Assembly: GCA_038380435.1 (NCBI GenBank)
Contig: JAWZYU010000030.1
Location: forward strand, 62,817,817 to 62,881,816
Length of the DNA stretch: 64,000 bases
Direction: 5' to 3'
DNA from: Ryuthela nishihirai
Lineage: Eukaryota; Arthropoda; Arachnida; Araneae; Heptathelidae
Part shown: positions 41,401 to 45,065 of the stretch, piece after piece
Layout of the letters: each line of letters opens with the position of its first letter
How positions within the stretch are numbered: the first letter of the stretch is position 1
Translations under genes and position numbers: made by a program
Notes under the pieces: generated by a model
The model's input: only the letters and a program-made list of their open reading frames with translations
The model's database searches: none
Told to the model about the DNA's origin: nothing

Positions 41401-43553
41401 AAATTTTGGAATTTTCAACCTTTTCGACCATTAGAAGGCACAATTATAGACTTTTTGAGATTTGGAAACTGTAAATCATAATGTTTCATTAACACTTATC
41501 CAACCTAAAAATAATTTTTATCTCTAAATTATACTGTAAAACAAAAATAAATAAATAAATATAATCTAGGTCTAAGGGGTCAACTCACTGTTGTCAAATG
41601 AAAACATTGTGACCTTCATATTCTGCCTTAAAAATTTCAAATTTGAAACATAAATACAGTGTTTGCAATGTTTGTTTAAATTTTTCACACCATCAGGTCA
41701 CAATTATAGCTTTTGGGTGATTTACAAAGTACAATATTTCATCAATACCTAGCTAACACAAAAGTTTTCATCTCTATAAACACAATTGGCGCAATATAGC
41801 CTTAGTTGCTGTTGCGCCAAAAAACCCCAAACAACCAACCAACTCTATAAACACAAAAGTTTGATATTGACAGACAAGATGACAAAGTGAACACATTATT
41901 TCATTTCTTTTTATACCCCCTCAAGCAGCTGCTTGCCACAGAGGTCTGACAGGAGGCTGTCAGTTTATATGCCACAGTAGAAGATCTGAGAGGATGGCAG
42001 GACCTCAGCAGAAAACAACATGAACATCCATGCCTTACCCGGTGCTCGAACCCAGGTCCCGTAGATCAGTAGCCAAGCGCGCTAACCACTCGGCCACGGG
42101 ACGGCAAGAAAAAAAAAAAAATTGTCAACTGCACGCAGTGTTCCCAGGTGGTCACCCTCCCAAGAGCTAAAAATCAAAATGTTATTTCAGTTGGGCATTA
42201 CAACATGGTGTAGTGGGATATATTATTTTTAAACAATGGCGTTAATATGCTTAATATTTACATGTTCTGTGTATTTTATTTACAAATGGTTTGCATGGAT
42301 GATGTACCTATATAGCTTCCTTTAAACAATATTCCACAAAATAATTTGCTGGGAAAAAATGTTTGAAATTATATGAAGTGTTTCTTACCAATAAGACATT
42401 TCCTATGATACTTTATTACTGAATATTCTTTGTGTTTTGAGAAACAAATTTGGTAAGTAAAATGTATGTTTAATAGAAGAAGGCCACCATCTATCTCCCA
42501 TCAGCTCCGCCAACCTTCTCTGAGCCTTCAGGTTTCTTGTGACCTGGCCATTTAGCCCACAATGTGCAAAAGAGTGCTTCAGAAGTACAATAATGCAACC
42601 CTCCAAAACTAAATCTTGAGTACGTGCCTGATACATAAGTGAGGTTATTTTGCACTTTGGGTTACTGTGGAAACTATAGATTCCTGTTAGGCTATGCCCT
42701 TTCTTAATTAACAGGGTTTGCAATACTCCTCTTACTGTAGCTAATTCGCCATCCGTTATGTATAAAAAACCACATAAGGAAATAAAGTATATTATTCTGG
42801 GGGTGTTTTTATATAATGACTTGGGCTGTATCTGAGAAATGCAAAAATCGGTAGGAATAAAAAAAAACGCTTTAGATGCTACATGCTGATGGTGGCCATT
42901 TTACAAATTTTTGTGACCGTCAATTTATACGTTTTCAAGGTCCTCATTGATTTGAACGATTATCCGACTGCCGTATTATATAAAAAAAGCCCCAGAAGAT
43001 AAAAACCCAAATATAAATAATTTATTTTTAATAATGTGGCAGGCGATTTACTCCGAAATCTGAATCGGTATTGTCGTGACAGTTATGTAACACCTTAGTT
43101 TTCCGTTAAGTAATGTACACAGTTAGACACTAACTTTAAAAGCCTAGACAAAAACACAAATAGAAAATAGCGATTTAATCTACGGAATAGAAACTTGACT
43201 CAATTTAAGAAAAAAAAAAATCGTTGGTTATTTTGCAGTTTGGGTTACTGGGAAAGGACCTAGCCTAAACGGGACCTATAATTTCCACATAACCCACACT
43301 GCAAAATAATCCAGTGACTACTGTAATTAGATCCTAAATCTGTTGTATCATATAAATAATATGTAGCTTTATACGAACATCTCACGTTTTTAATTTTATT
43401 TTCTTTAATATTGCGAAATTTATATCATTATAATACAAGGTTGATGTGCCCACATTTACTGAATCAAAATATTTTCAGTGAGAAAAGGCACGAATTACAC
43501 TATTTTAATACATTTATAAGGGTATTTGAATAAATTTATCATGCACTCACCAT
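5614..43553 (-). CDS. LZTFL1: LZTFL1, BBSome regulator (nine coding exons, 302 aa predicted)
   Basis: Leucine zipper transcription factor-like 1, a cytoplasmic coiled-coil protein that binds the BBSome (via BBS9 in mammals) and restrains its entry into cilia. Exons on the minus strand: 43551-43553, 40607-40734, 35109-35303, 34837-34981, 28417-28482, 21360-21446, 13212-13283, 9924-10028, 5614-5721. All junctions keep frame and give 302 residues, close to the vertebrate 299. From memory of the vertebrate protein, exon 2 (NDLGLNDHHHS), exon 3 (EDTYAVDEV, ADISELENR), exon 4 (ELLEKVNKFE) and the last exon (QTAAYYNMKQ, KNDQIK) match in order. The N-terminal half is globular and the C-terminal half coiled coil with heptads. 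Introns range from 127 bp to about 8 kb and carry most of the window's transposons. The C-terminus stops at the position of vertebrate ...LAQ, about five residues early. Confidence 0.93.
5766..5806 (-). mobile_element. SINE family 2, 3'-end fragment
   Basis: Plus-strand text AAATAAATACCTCCCTGAAG followed by CAGCCATTTGCCACAG is the reverse complement of the 3' end of the second SINE family (GGCAAGCAGCTGCTTGAGGG then a TATT tail). Only about 40 bp survive, in intron 8. Confidence 0.6.
6473..7661 (+). mobile_element. Tc1/mariner transposon A with matching inverted termini
   Basis: 1189-bp DNA transposon in LZTFL1 intron 8. The ends are inverted: CACAGTCTTATCAGAATAAT on the left and the reverse complement CACAGTCATATCAGAATAAT on the right, continuing through TATGACCA, with one mismatch in about 27 bp. 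Each end is flanked by TA (6471-6472, 7662-7663), the usual target duplication. It carries one frameshifted transposase. Confidence 0.92.
6601..7629 (+). pseudogene. Tc1-like DDE transposase of element A, frameshifted
   Basis: Cut-and-paste transposase. The first segment (6601-7026) carries the N-terminal helix-turn-helix (IDLTDVQKEMIGYCAKGGSI, GCSRSTVISVYQEW) and the second DNA-binding helix region (TVQQLTTRMNAG). The catalytic triad is recognisable in later frames: AFSDELRF (7058-7081), YQQDNAPCH (7315-7341) and NPIEHLWDHL (from about 7426). At least three frame changes and a stop after VVRD prevent a continuous product. The final segment ends at TAG 7627-7629, 32 bp before the element's end. 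Confidence 0.85.
7664..9002. other. LZTFL1 intron 8 filler; no gene seen
   Basis: AT-rich intronic sequence without coding, RNA or clear repeat structure. A TATAACTGAT-type motif near 8960-8990 recurs at 9112-9145, on the other side of a short Tc1 remnant. Confidence 0.3.
9003..9088 (+). mobile_element. 3' remnant of Tc1 element family B
   Basis: Shares CTCATGGTGGCTACACAAGA and about 80 bp in all with 12236-12310, inside the larger Tc1-like element at 10972-12397. This stretch encodes the transposase C-terminus (THGGYTRY) and adjoining 3' sequence; no other part of the element is present here. Confidence 0.75.
9281..9682 (-). mobile_element. SINE family 1 (tRNA-derived), full-length
   Basis: Reads on the minus strand from a tRNA-like head at about 9680 (GTGGCTCAGTCAGTA box A) to the tail TAAAACAACCCAACTC at 9283-9300. 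The body contains the family's conserved text (GGTCGCAAGGACCC, ACAGCTGTTGGGAGA). It is flanked by ACAAATTT on both sides (9271-9278, 9683-9690), a short target duplication. It is somewhat diverged, so older than the copies at 57-62 kb. Confidence 0.88.
9924..10028 (-). CDS. LZTFL1: LZTFL1 exon 8
   Basis: 105 nt, phase 0 at both ends, acceptor TTGTAG and donor GTATAT. Encodes 35 coiled-coil residues, with TLESDLTETKQHLLEVQAHL then ELAEK, aligning to the vertebrate SLEENLATAKHDLLRVQEQL region. Confidence 0.92.
10681..10807. repeat. Short minisatellite, three to four units
   Basis: GCAGCATTTAACAAG with the extension TTTCACCTACTG recurs at about 10683, 10697, 10730 and 10781. The units are nearly identical but unequally spaced, one spacing holding extra AT-rich sequence. 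It lies in LZTFL1 intron 7. Confidence 0.8.
10972..12397 (+). mobile_element. Tc1-like transposon B with inverted termini
   Basis: 1426-bp element in LZTFL1 intron 7. The left end AACTGCTGGCCATTAAAA matches the reverse complement of the right end (CACTGCTGGTCATTAAAA), and both ends are flanked by TA (10970-10971, 12398-12399). It contains a transposase with multiple frame breaks. A solo fragment of the same family lies at 9003-9088. Confidence 0.88.
11201..12262 (+). pseudogene. Tc1-like transposase of element B, decayed
   Basis: Starts MPCRRIRHPYEQVSNFDRGR with a helix-turn-helix (GLRKGRLLYQDICACVG, WNAATAMRIWHQW) and meets a stop after 11370. Later frames show the catalytic regions: HHIVVSDKSSFS (about 11659-11694), IYQQDNARPNVA (about 11924-11959) and YLSPIEHVWSM near 12050-12085. 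The C-terminus reads HVAAVIATHGGYTRY up to the stop near 12260. Several stops and frameshifts, together with a C-rich expansion near 12010, make it non-functional. Confidence 0.82.
12420..13205. other. LZTFL1 intron 7 filler; no gene seen
   Basis: AT-rich intronic sequence. Short open frames (such as 12755-12946 and 13037-13237) have no recognisable domain, and the latter runs into exon 7 on the wrong strand. Confidence 0.3.
13212..13283 (-). CDS. LZTFL1: LZTFL1 exon 7
   Basis: 72 nt, phase 0, with a strong polypyrimidine acceptor (TCTCTCAG) and a perfect donor GTAAGT. Encodes 24 coiled-coil residues, VDDIEKDLEYLESEMSRVKM then DMEE. Confidence 0.92.
13290..14250. other. LZTFL1 intron 6, 5'-distal part; no gene seen
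   Basis: AT-rich intronic sequence with no clear repeat family, coding frame or RNA. Confidence 0.3.
14255..15060 (+). mobile_element. piggyBac-type non-autonomous element, truncated copy
   Basis: Begins at TTAACCCTTCCAGTTCCAGC (14255), the terminus shared with elements at 20037 and 26715, and continues with family text (AAACTGGTTTCCATCCAGAG; ACCATACTTTGAGAAAA). It aligns with the reverse complement of 26715-27661 over its length. The far terminus is not recognisable, so it ends around 15060 by truncation or divergence. No coding capacity. Confidence 0.65.
15061..15885. other. LZTFL1 intron 6, AT-rich, no feature seen
   Basis: Intronic sequence with many A/T runs and no recognised gene or repeat family. 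It runs up to the 3' end of LINE copy 2. Confidence 0.3.
16450..17700 (-). pseudogene. LINE copy 2 reverse transcriptase, broken
   Basis: Recognisable pieces in minus-strand order: near 17250 RDFTRALLSLFLKKGDHSSC, near 17000 VDFKKAFDSGDHHNLW, and 16765-16830 SGVRQGCILSPFLFS, followed by the segment after the catalytic centre (16450-16668, GLVISRDKTKVMKISQA). The YADD-containing stretch is interrupted by indels near 16680. Relative to copy 1 there are several frameshifts and no continuous frame. Confidence 0.82.
17744..18830 (-). pseudogene. LINE copy 2 endonuclease region, broken
   Basis: Contains LTQEFHCYNFDILGLQETRW near 18710-18770, then a degraded stretch, and a better frame at 18039-18443 with ITLVLGDFNAKVGTDSDLWG followed by WVSPDGLHKNMIDYILINS. 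This copy preserves the ancestral orientation of the 21-bp stretch inverted in copy 1. The C-terminal linker is open at 17744-18124. Confidence 0.82.
19490..20036. other. LZTFL1 intron 6; no gene seen
   Basis: AT-rich intronic sequence between LINE copy 2 and the next piggyBac-type element. Confidence 0.3.
20037..21086. mobile_element. piggyBac-type non-autonomous element, both ends intact
   Basis: 1050 bp bounded by TTAA at 20037-20040 and 21083-21086. The termini are inverted: TTAACCTTTTCAGTGTCCAG on the left and, as reverse complement, TTAACCCATCCAGTGTCCAG on the right. TTAA targets and a C-rich start are typical of piggyBac. It has no transposase of its own. The two arms recur separately elsewhere: the left arm at 14255 and the right arm at 25143 and 38872. 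Confidence 0.8.
21360..21446 (-). CDS. LZTFL1: LZTFL1 exon 6
   Basis: 87 nt, phase 0, acceptor TTCCAG and donor GTGATA. Encodes 29 coiled-coil residues containing LEEKSRLTENLVQAQNELSD, aligned with the vertebrate LDEKSKLEKAL segment. Confidence 0.9.
21673..22210 (-). pseudogene. piggyBac transposase fragment (N-terminal part)
   Basis: The minus-strand frame 21673-22116 reads an acidic leader (FSDDSGSEDWSEDD) followed by the start of a piggyBac DDE domain: LDFFKIFLTDVEHLKRLQNK, then WKPHNSSKMKSFFSLVLIMG and LIRKQSVVEYCLTD. This corresponds to the usual ...DFFELFFTDE... and ...MKAFLGLLILMG... block that precedes the catalytic core. The reading can be followed upstream to about 22210 through stops. 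The catalytic aspartates and C-terminal zinc finger are absent. It lies 590 bp from the non-autonomous element at 20037-21086 and may be a remnant of its autonomous parent. Confidence 0.65.
22215..24252. other. LZTFL1 intron 5; possible further piggyBac debris
   Basis: AT-rich, no gene seen. Two motifs resemble piggyBac termini: GGTTTAACCATTAACGTGCC (minus strand, near 23243-23262) and TTAACCCTTATATTACC (plus, near 23860). The former could be the 5' end of the element whose transposase fragment lies at 21673-22210. Confidence 0.35.
24261..24537. mobile_element. hAT-type MITE with 8-bp target duplication
   Basis: 277-bp element with termini CAGTGGTGTACAATCTG and, as reverse complement of the right end, CAGTGGTGCACAACCTT. 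It is flanked by CTACAGAG (24253-24260) and CTATAGAG (24538-24545), an 8-bp duplication with one mismatch. CAGTGG-type ends and 8-bp duplications are hallmarks of hAT transposons. No coding frame, so non-autonomous. It lies in LZTFL1 intron 5. Confidence 0.85.
25053..25090 (+). mobile_element. SINE family 2, 3'-end fragment
   Basis: GTCTCTGTGGCAAGCAGCTG followed by CTTGAGGGGGTAT is the 3' end of the second SINE family; nothing of the body or tRNA head is present. Confidence 0.7.
25143..25590 (+). mobile_element. piggyBac-type element, one arm
   Basis: Starts TTAACCCTTCCCAGGTCACC and aligns in order with the right arm of 20037-21086 (reverse complement) and with 38872 onward (AATTTGATACATATTTTACT; AAGCTCACAAGTTTGA). 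The other arm is missing. Confidence 0.6.
25900..26095 (+). mobile_element. RTE-type LINE, copy 6 (5'-truncated, about 190 bp)
   Basis: Only the 3' end: GGGAGAGACCTAGGATGTGG, GACAATGTCAAACAGG, TGGTTGGACCTCCATAGCCC, then a GATGATGATGATAATGA tail. It contains a 10-bp internal duplication (GGACAGAAGGACAGATATG). Typical product of incomplete target-primed reverse transcription. Confidence 0.85.
26208..26595 (-). mobile_element. SINE family 1, full-length
   Basis: On the minus strand: tRNA-like head near 26575 (box A TGGGGGGCTCAGTCGGTAGC region; box B GGTTCGAGTCCCAG at about 26520-26535), body, then tail ACAACCCA at 26208-26215. It is flanked by an A-run plus ACATACT on both sides (26201-26207 and 26603-26609), a target duplication. 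Confidence 0.9.
26715..27661. mobile_element. piggyBac-type non-autonomous element, full-length
   Basis: 947 bp between TTAA at 26715-26718 and TTAA at 27658-27661. Left terminus TTAATCTTTCTGCACTTAGCC and right terminus (reverse complement) TTAACCCATCCAGGGTCTAG share the inverted pattern. Its sequence is the reverse complement of the element at 14255. A run of T precedes it. Confidence 0.7.
27670..28410. other. LZTFL1 intron 5; no gene seen
   Basis: Less AT-rich than its surroundings, but the open stretch at 27513-27860 starts inside a transposon and has no recognised domain. Origin unknown; it could be an unrecognised repeat. Confidence 0.3.
28417..28482 (-). CDS. LZTFL1: LZTFL1 exon 5
   Basis: 66 nt, phase 0, acceptor TTAATAG and donor GTAAGT. 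The 22 residues EIERLKDENQKMKDRLKEVE then NR align without gaps to vertebrate EILRLQEENEKLKSRLKTIE. This fixes where exon 4 must end, and hence the GC donor of intron 4. Confidence 0.93.
28584..28812 (-). mobile_element. SINE family 2 (tRNA-derived), full-length with (TTTA)n tail
   Basis: Minus-strand element: tRNA-like head near 28740-28810 (box B GGTTCAAACCCCG, decayed box A), body with GAGGTCCTGCCATCCTCACA, then the 3' end GGCAAGCAACTGCTTGAGGG and a (TTTA)n tail seen on plus as AAATAAATAAATA from 28584. It is in LZTFL1 intron 4. Confidence 0.82.
29150..30125 (+). mobile_element. Tc1-like transposon C, decayed
   Basis: Third Tc1/mariner lineage in the gene. The first frame (29174-29524) has the helix-turn-helix IIGVRLAGVSITRMAEIVSV then TQGTVSKIMTTYKKGW. 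Catalytic regions survive in other frames: HLVWSDE (about 29552-29572), FHADNALVHC (about 29820-29849) and SPDLIIDIRGNIWS (about 29914), where the glutamate of the usual PIENIW is replaced by glycine. Many stops. I could not define inverted termini, so the limits are approximate. Confidence 0.72.
30180..30486. other. LZTFL1 intron 4; unassigned stretch
   Basis: Two overlapping short open frames (30233-30487, 30286-30525) but no recognisable domain. It sits between Tc1 element C and a rearranged LINE fragment. Confidence 0.3.
30487..30708 (+). mobile_element. RTE-type LINE, C-terminal fragment (copy 4a)
   Basis: Corresponds to copy 1 around 2735-2945: AAAGGAGTTGGCAACCTCCT, GAGAGAGAG, ATGGATAATTATAGATTAGC, GGGGGAGACCTAGGATGTGG. 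It ends abruptly after ATTGGTGTACGGTG and is followed within about 12 bp by LINE sequence from a position about 1.4 kb earlier in the element. Confidence 0.85.
30715..32473 (+). mobile_element. RTE-type LINE, copy 4b (RT region and 3' end)
   Basis: Begins at the RT N-terminus (TGTGTGGTAGAAAATGGACA) and runs through the palm (VDFKKAFNPVDHHNLW; SGIRQGCILSPFLFS), the region after the catalytic motif (GLVINREKTKVMKIGQAGCD) and the C-terminus (GRPKMWWADNVKQDL) to a GATGAT tail that turns into GGTGGT (to 32473). Several frameshifts; the YADD motif is degraded to a broken DYTDDLALL reading near 31615-31640. A 23-bp stretch (GTAGATGAAATTACTATGGA plus AAT) is duplicated at about 30913 and 30953. Confidence 0.88.
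32474..32569 (+). mobile_element. RTE-type LINE, 3'-terminal fragment of about 95 bp
   Basis: Immediately after the GATGAT/GGTGGT tail of copy 4b comes a second LINE 3' end: CAGATGTAGCTCAGGACAGA, TGGTTGGACCTCCATAGCCC, then CTTGATGATGATGAC. A 5'-truncated copy appears to have inserted into the tail of the first. Confidence 0.82.
32935..33510 (+). mobile_element. Mariner-like (IS630/SETMAR-type) transposase relic
   Basis: Degraded plus-strand fragments resemble arthropod mariner-like transposases: CVNEMIQHNCWIKIKEMA (about 33332-33379), typical of the second helix-turn-helix, followed almost at once by DKLKEHLGGQRFLSDEAMKE then MVLTWLVDIGADV (about 33396-33490), typical of the C-terminus. The catalytic middle is missing, so this is an internally deleted copy. 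No termini recognised. Confidence 0.6.
33906..34263 (-). mobile_element. SINE family 1, old diverged copy
   Basis: Tail end TGGGTTGTTTTACTTCTGAG at 33909; body text (GACCAGGTCACAAGG, GGTTGGGGAAGGGGA) is recognisable, but the tRNA head near 34240 is heavily mutated. Confidence 0.75.
34270..34836. other. LZTFL1 intron 4, last part; no gene seen
   Basis: Moderately AT-rich; short open frames at 34482-34812 have no recognisable domain. Confidence 0.3.
34837..34981 (-). CDS. LZTFL1: LZTFL1 exon 4, ends at a GC splice donor
   Basis: 145 nt. The split arginine codon from exon 3 completes RELLEKVNKFEEQQQ..., and the exon ends GPTRLLQM. The only junction that keeps frame with exon 5 and the gap-free vertebrate alignment (G-T-A-E-L-L-N-K-E-I versus G-P-T-R-L-L-Q-M-E-I) is CTGCAAATG|GCAAGTTG, a GC-AG intron with the strong GCAAGT form. 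GT-based alternatives 4-10 bp downstream are weak or out of frame. The middle (INSTFDKNSPGSP) is a variable low-complexity linker. Confidence 0.88.
35109..35303 (-). CDS. LZTFL1: LZTFL1 exon 3
   Basis: 195 nt, acceptor TTTTAG, donor GTGATC, entering in phase 2 and leaving in phase 2. Encodes LLEDTYAVDEVKDLLDELCS and, further on, QAEHWHLRLQADISELEN, the most conserved part of the globular N-terminal half. It is separated from exon 4 by the gene's shortest intron (127 bp). Confidence 0.95.
35310..36100. other. LZTFL1 intron 2, 3' part; no gene seen
   Basis: AT-rich, with a C13 run near 35767. A short reading NYVGRTYKTFR near 35950 faintly resembles a GIY-YIG nuclease of Penelope-like elements, but is too short to call. 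Confidence 0.3.
36105..36950 (+). mobile_element. RTE-type LINE, copy 5 (5'-truncated, youngest-looking)
   Basis: Starts abruptly at CTGGAGATACGAAAATTTCT and ends with (GAT)n at 36919-36950. It closely matches copy 1 (2217-3050) with few substitutions, and its frame from 36155 to 36904 is open. In LZTFL1 intron 2, antisense to the gene. Confidence 0.92.
36155..36904 (+). pseudogene. LINE copy 5 RT C-terminal half (open, 249 codons)
   Basis: Open frame from just after the YADD motif (DYADDLALLANDVDQ, with the catalytic codons at about 36137-36148 upstream of this Met) through GLVINREKTKVMKIGQASYD, ILGIRWFNFVTNDEVRQRSL and GRPRMRWADNVKQDL to VGPP. It lacks the endonuclease and the RT fingers and palm, so it is a dead fragment despite being open. 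Openness plus near-identity to copy 1 suggests recent insertion. Confidence 0.85.
36975..37345 (-). mobile_element. SINE family 1, diverged copy
   Basis: Tail side GGTTGTTTTACCTCC near 36990; body (GGCCAGGTCACAAGG; GAGACAGATGGTAGCCTGCC); tRNA-like head on minus near 37290-37340 with a decayed box A. It lies 25 bp from the tail of LINE copy 5. Confidence 0.8.
37838..38221 (-). mobile_element. SINE family 1, full-length, moderately diverged
   Basis: Tail TGGGTTGTTTTACCTCTGAG at 37838 and the GGGTGTTTCAGTTGGTGG remnant of the tRNA head near 38210. GGATGTCT / GAATGTCT flank it and may be the target duplication. Surrounding sequence (37480-37830, 38222-38570) contains text like that downstream of Penelope-like elements (CACCTGAAGATG ... 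GTGAAACATGTTGTGAC near 37520-37560). Confidence 0.82.
38240..38870. other. LZTFL1 intron 2; possible Penelope-like 3' debris
   Basis: No gene. The text at 38400-38560 continues the sequence interrupted by the SINE at 37838-38221. Conceptual reading is full of stops. Confidence 0.3.
38872..39632 (+). mobile_element. piggyBac-type element, truncated, with internal palindrome
   Basis: Starts TTAACTCTTCCTGGGTCAAG and follows the right arm of 20037-21086 in reverse complement (AATATAAATAATTTGATAAA, AAGCTCACAAAGTTTGA), then part of the left arm, ending near CTTGTTTATTGGACTCTGC. A segment of about 65 bp (AAACCTGATTTAAGCTCACA...) is tandemly duplicated at 39170-39310. Confidence 0.65.
38992..39041. 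repeat. Perfect 50-bp palindrome
   Basis: ATTTTTCAAGCTTGAATATT then TTAAA is followed with no spacer by its exact reverse complement. The two 25-bp arms are identical. The related element at 25143 has only a short core (TTCAAGCTTGAA), so the palindrome arose in this copy. Confidence 0.95.
39868..40260. repeat. Foldback: inverted pair of tRNA-like units
   Basis: Arms 39868-40049 and 40069-40260 are reverse complements over about 180 bp with a 19-bp spacer. Each arm contains a tRNA-like sequence; the better one (plus, about 40116-40186) reads TGGTAGCTCAGTGGTCAGAG, an anticodon-like stem CCTGA/TCAGG, and a TTCAGATTCCAC box B. The left arm (minus) keeps a perfect T-stem GTGGG/CCCAC. It is either two SINE copies of a third tRNA-derived family inserted head to head, or a foldback element. 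Confidence 0.7.
40607..40734 (-). CDS. LZTFL1: LZTFL1 exon 2
   Basis: 128 nt, acceptor TTTTTTAG, donor GTATCT, phase 0 in and phase 2 out. Encodes ANDLGLNDHHHSTVVNYLRF, then AKYQRGQHLKTIESSFENVK and LS, clearly matching the vertebrate N-terminus (AELGLNEHHQNEVINYMRFA). Confidence 0.95.
40740..41285. other. LZTFL1 intron 1; no gene seen
   Basis: AT-rich intronic sequence with a C10 run near 40925; nothing recognised. Confidence 0.3.
41286..41790. repeat. Degenerate tandem duplication, about 280-bp unit
   Basis: TAAGGGGTCAACTCATTGCT near 41291 and TAAGGGGTCAACTCACTGTT near 41574 begin two aligned blocks. Both continue with AAATTTCAAATTT, CATAAATACA, CACAATTATAG and TTTCATCTCTA-like text in the same order. 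The right unit is about 60 bp shorter. Confidence 0.7.
41785..41848 (+). mobile_element. Possible 3' end of another SINE family
   Basis: CAATTGGCGCAATATAGCCT then TAGTTGCTGTTGCGCCAAAA and AACCCCAAACAACC: a compact hairpin-forming GGCGCAA/TTGCGCC end followed by an AACC-rich tail. No tRNA head adjoins it. Confidence 0.4.
41915..42104 (-). mobile_element. SINE family 2, best-preserved full-length copy
   Basis: On minus: CCGTGGCCGAGTGGTTAGCG (box A), GCTTGGCTACTGATCTACGG, GGGTTCGAGCACC (box B), body with GCTGAGGTCCTGCCATCCTC, then the 3' end GTGGCAAGCAGCTGCTTGAG GGGG. The head is leucine/serine-tRNA-like. In LZTFL1 intron 1, same orientation as the gene. Confidence 0.9.
42110..43225. other. LZTFL1 intron 1; unassigned
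   Basis: No gene. Contains a SINE fragment (42480-42603) and, at 42643-42702, one arm of the hairpin unit described at 43226-43312. Confidence 0.3.
42480..42603 (+). mobile_element. SINE family 1, partial (3' half)
   Basis: CCACCATCTATCTCCCATCA, CCAACCTTCTCTGAGCCTTC and GTGACCTGGCCATTTAGCCC match the 3' half of SINE family 1; it ends near AATGCAACCC. The tRNA head and first half are missing. Confidence 0.8.
43226..43312. repeat. Short inverted repeat (hairpin), 87 bp
   Basis: GGTTATTTTGCAGTTTGGGT at the left and its near reverse complement (ACCCACACTGCAAAATAATC) at the right; inner parts (GGACCTAGCC / GGGACCTATA) are also related. A single arm recurs at 42643. Possibly a MITE or two head-to-head repeat ends. 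Confidence 0.65.
43551..43553 (-). CDS. LZTFL1: LZTFL1 exon 1 coding part (ATG only)
   Basis: Minus strand GCTAAAAATG|GTGAGTG: the start codon is the last three bases of the first exon and is followed at once by a strong donor. After splicing it reads ATGGCAAATGAT, giving MANDLGLND. A at -3 and, after splicing, G at +4 make a good initiation context. The 5' UTR continues upstream (toward 43680); its start is not determinable. No other in-frame ATG precedes exon 2 in a plausible position. Confidence 0.8.
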
Positions 43554-43679
43554 TTTTAGCTTTTGATCGGACAGTTGCGGTTCTCAAGACCGCTTGGCAC
43601 TATGGAGGTAGGAAAAGAAGATGACCGATCGCTTGAAACTGTAACCGAAATCGCCATATTGCTGTTACCTCAATAGCTG

Positions 43680-44850
43680 TTACTTAACGTACGTTGTCAA
43701 TGTCAACGAACGAGAGATTGTGCACTCCTCTATAGCATATTCCTGCATAAATTAACCTGCAAAATAGATAAAAGGAATGGCATTTCATTGGTAAGAAGTT
43801 GGAATAAAGTTTTTATTCCGGAATTTTTAAACTTTTCGTTATTTTAATTATATTGGAAAGTAGAGTAAACAACTGTTACTACTGCTATTTATTGCTAAAT
43901 TTGCTACTGTTTTGAAATGTCCCCTCGCCCTATTTTTTCTCTGGGGATATTATTATTTAATTGCTTTTATTTAATATTCAATTTACTACGACATATGTCC
44001 AATATAGACCTCAACAACAGTTTTAAAAAAATACAGACAAATTCGATCATGGTGTTCAACTACAGTTTTTGCAAACACAGGAATTAAAACAGAGTAAATT
44101 CCCATGTACCTAATAATGCTACTGTTATTAGGAACTATTACGACTTAATTGTGCCAGTATTTGAAGAAAACCTTTACACATGCGATGATAACTGACCTTT
44201 CAGCGCGACTTTCAGGGTAGGAGTGACATGGCAGTATCGGCTACAAGCCAACTATGCTAACCGATCTTGGCATATGTGTGATGCCACAACTACACTTCGC
44301 CAAAACGTTTTGGCCTGATCTCCAAATTATATAGCAGGTAGGTCTATAGACGGCCATGCTTGAACTCCGGTCCACCATTGTGAAAATGCAGGGTCTAGCA
44401 GTAAAAGTAGGAATCTAACAACCTTACTTGGCAACAAAGAGAGACAGTAAAAAGAGAAAATTACAGAGTTGTAGAGCATCTTCTAATAGCAGGAAACTAC
44501 ATATGATATTCGCAAATTGAGTGAGTTGAAGGCTATATATATATACTGATCATTCGAAATCGGAAGCTCGATGCTTAGCTACCTCAAAATACTATGTAAT
44601 GCTGCAGAAAGATTCACAAATGTATGTGCATAATAGTGAAGACATAGTACCAGCCCAAGGAGATAAAAAATCAGGAGAGACAATACGTGATATAGCATTT
44701 GTAGGTACTCACCTACAAATGCTAAAAATGTGTATGGCGAGTGTCATCGAAATACCTGGGAAGCTGCACAGCAGTATGTCATGCATTTTGCCACCGTCGA
44801 TACCACCATCAGAGACCTTTAGATTTCTGATATTTGGTGCTAAATACCTT
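43680..44850. other. Upstream of LZTFL1; no gene seen
   Basis: Should include the LZTFL1 promoter just above 43600; no clear core element identified. A 125-codon open frame at 44599-44976 overlaps a MITE and has no recognisable domain. Confidence 0.3.
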
Positions 44851-44854
44851 AGAA

Positions 44855-45065
44855 TAGGTGTTCTCAACGTGGGGTATGAGGTAAAAATTTTTGAGGTATG
44901 CCGTGAGAACTCAAAAGTAGCTAGATATATGTTATATATATATATGTTTTATTTTATTCCCATTTTTATACTATAACTATAGTTTTACCTATCTATACAA
45001 GGGGTAAGCCAGTTGCATACACATTCCCAGGGGGTACGTGAAGCATAAAAGGTTGAGAACCACTG
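44855..45065. mobile_element. hAT-type MITE, 211 bp, with 8-bp target duplication
   Basis: Left end TAGGTGTTCTCAACGTGGGG and right end, as reverse complement, CAGTGGTTCTCAACCTTTTA. Flanks CCTTAGAA (44847-44854) and CCTTAGAG (45066-45073) form an 8-bp duplication with one mismatch. The TTCTCAAC terminus is characteristic of many hAT elements. No transposase. Confidence 0.87.

Noticed and set aside
44599..44976. 125-codon open frame as a gene
   Set aside because: Its last third lies inside the hAT MITE at 44855-45065 and the rest has no recognisable domain or splice support.
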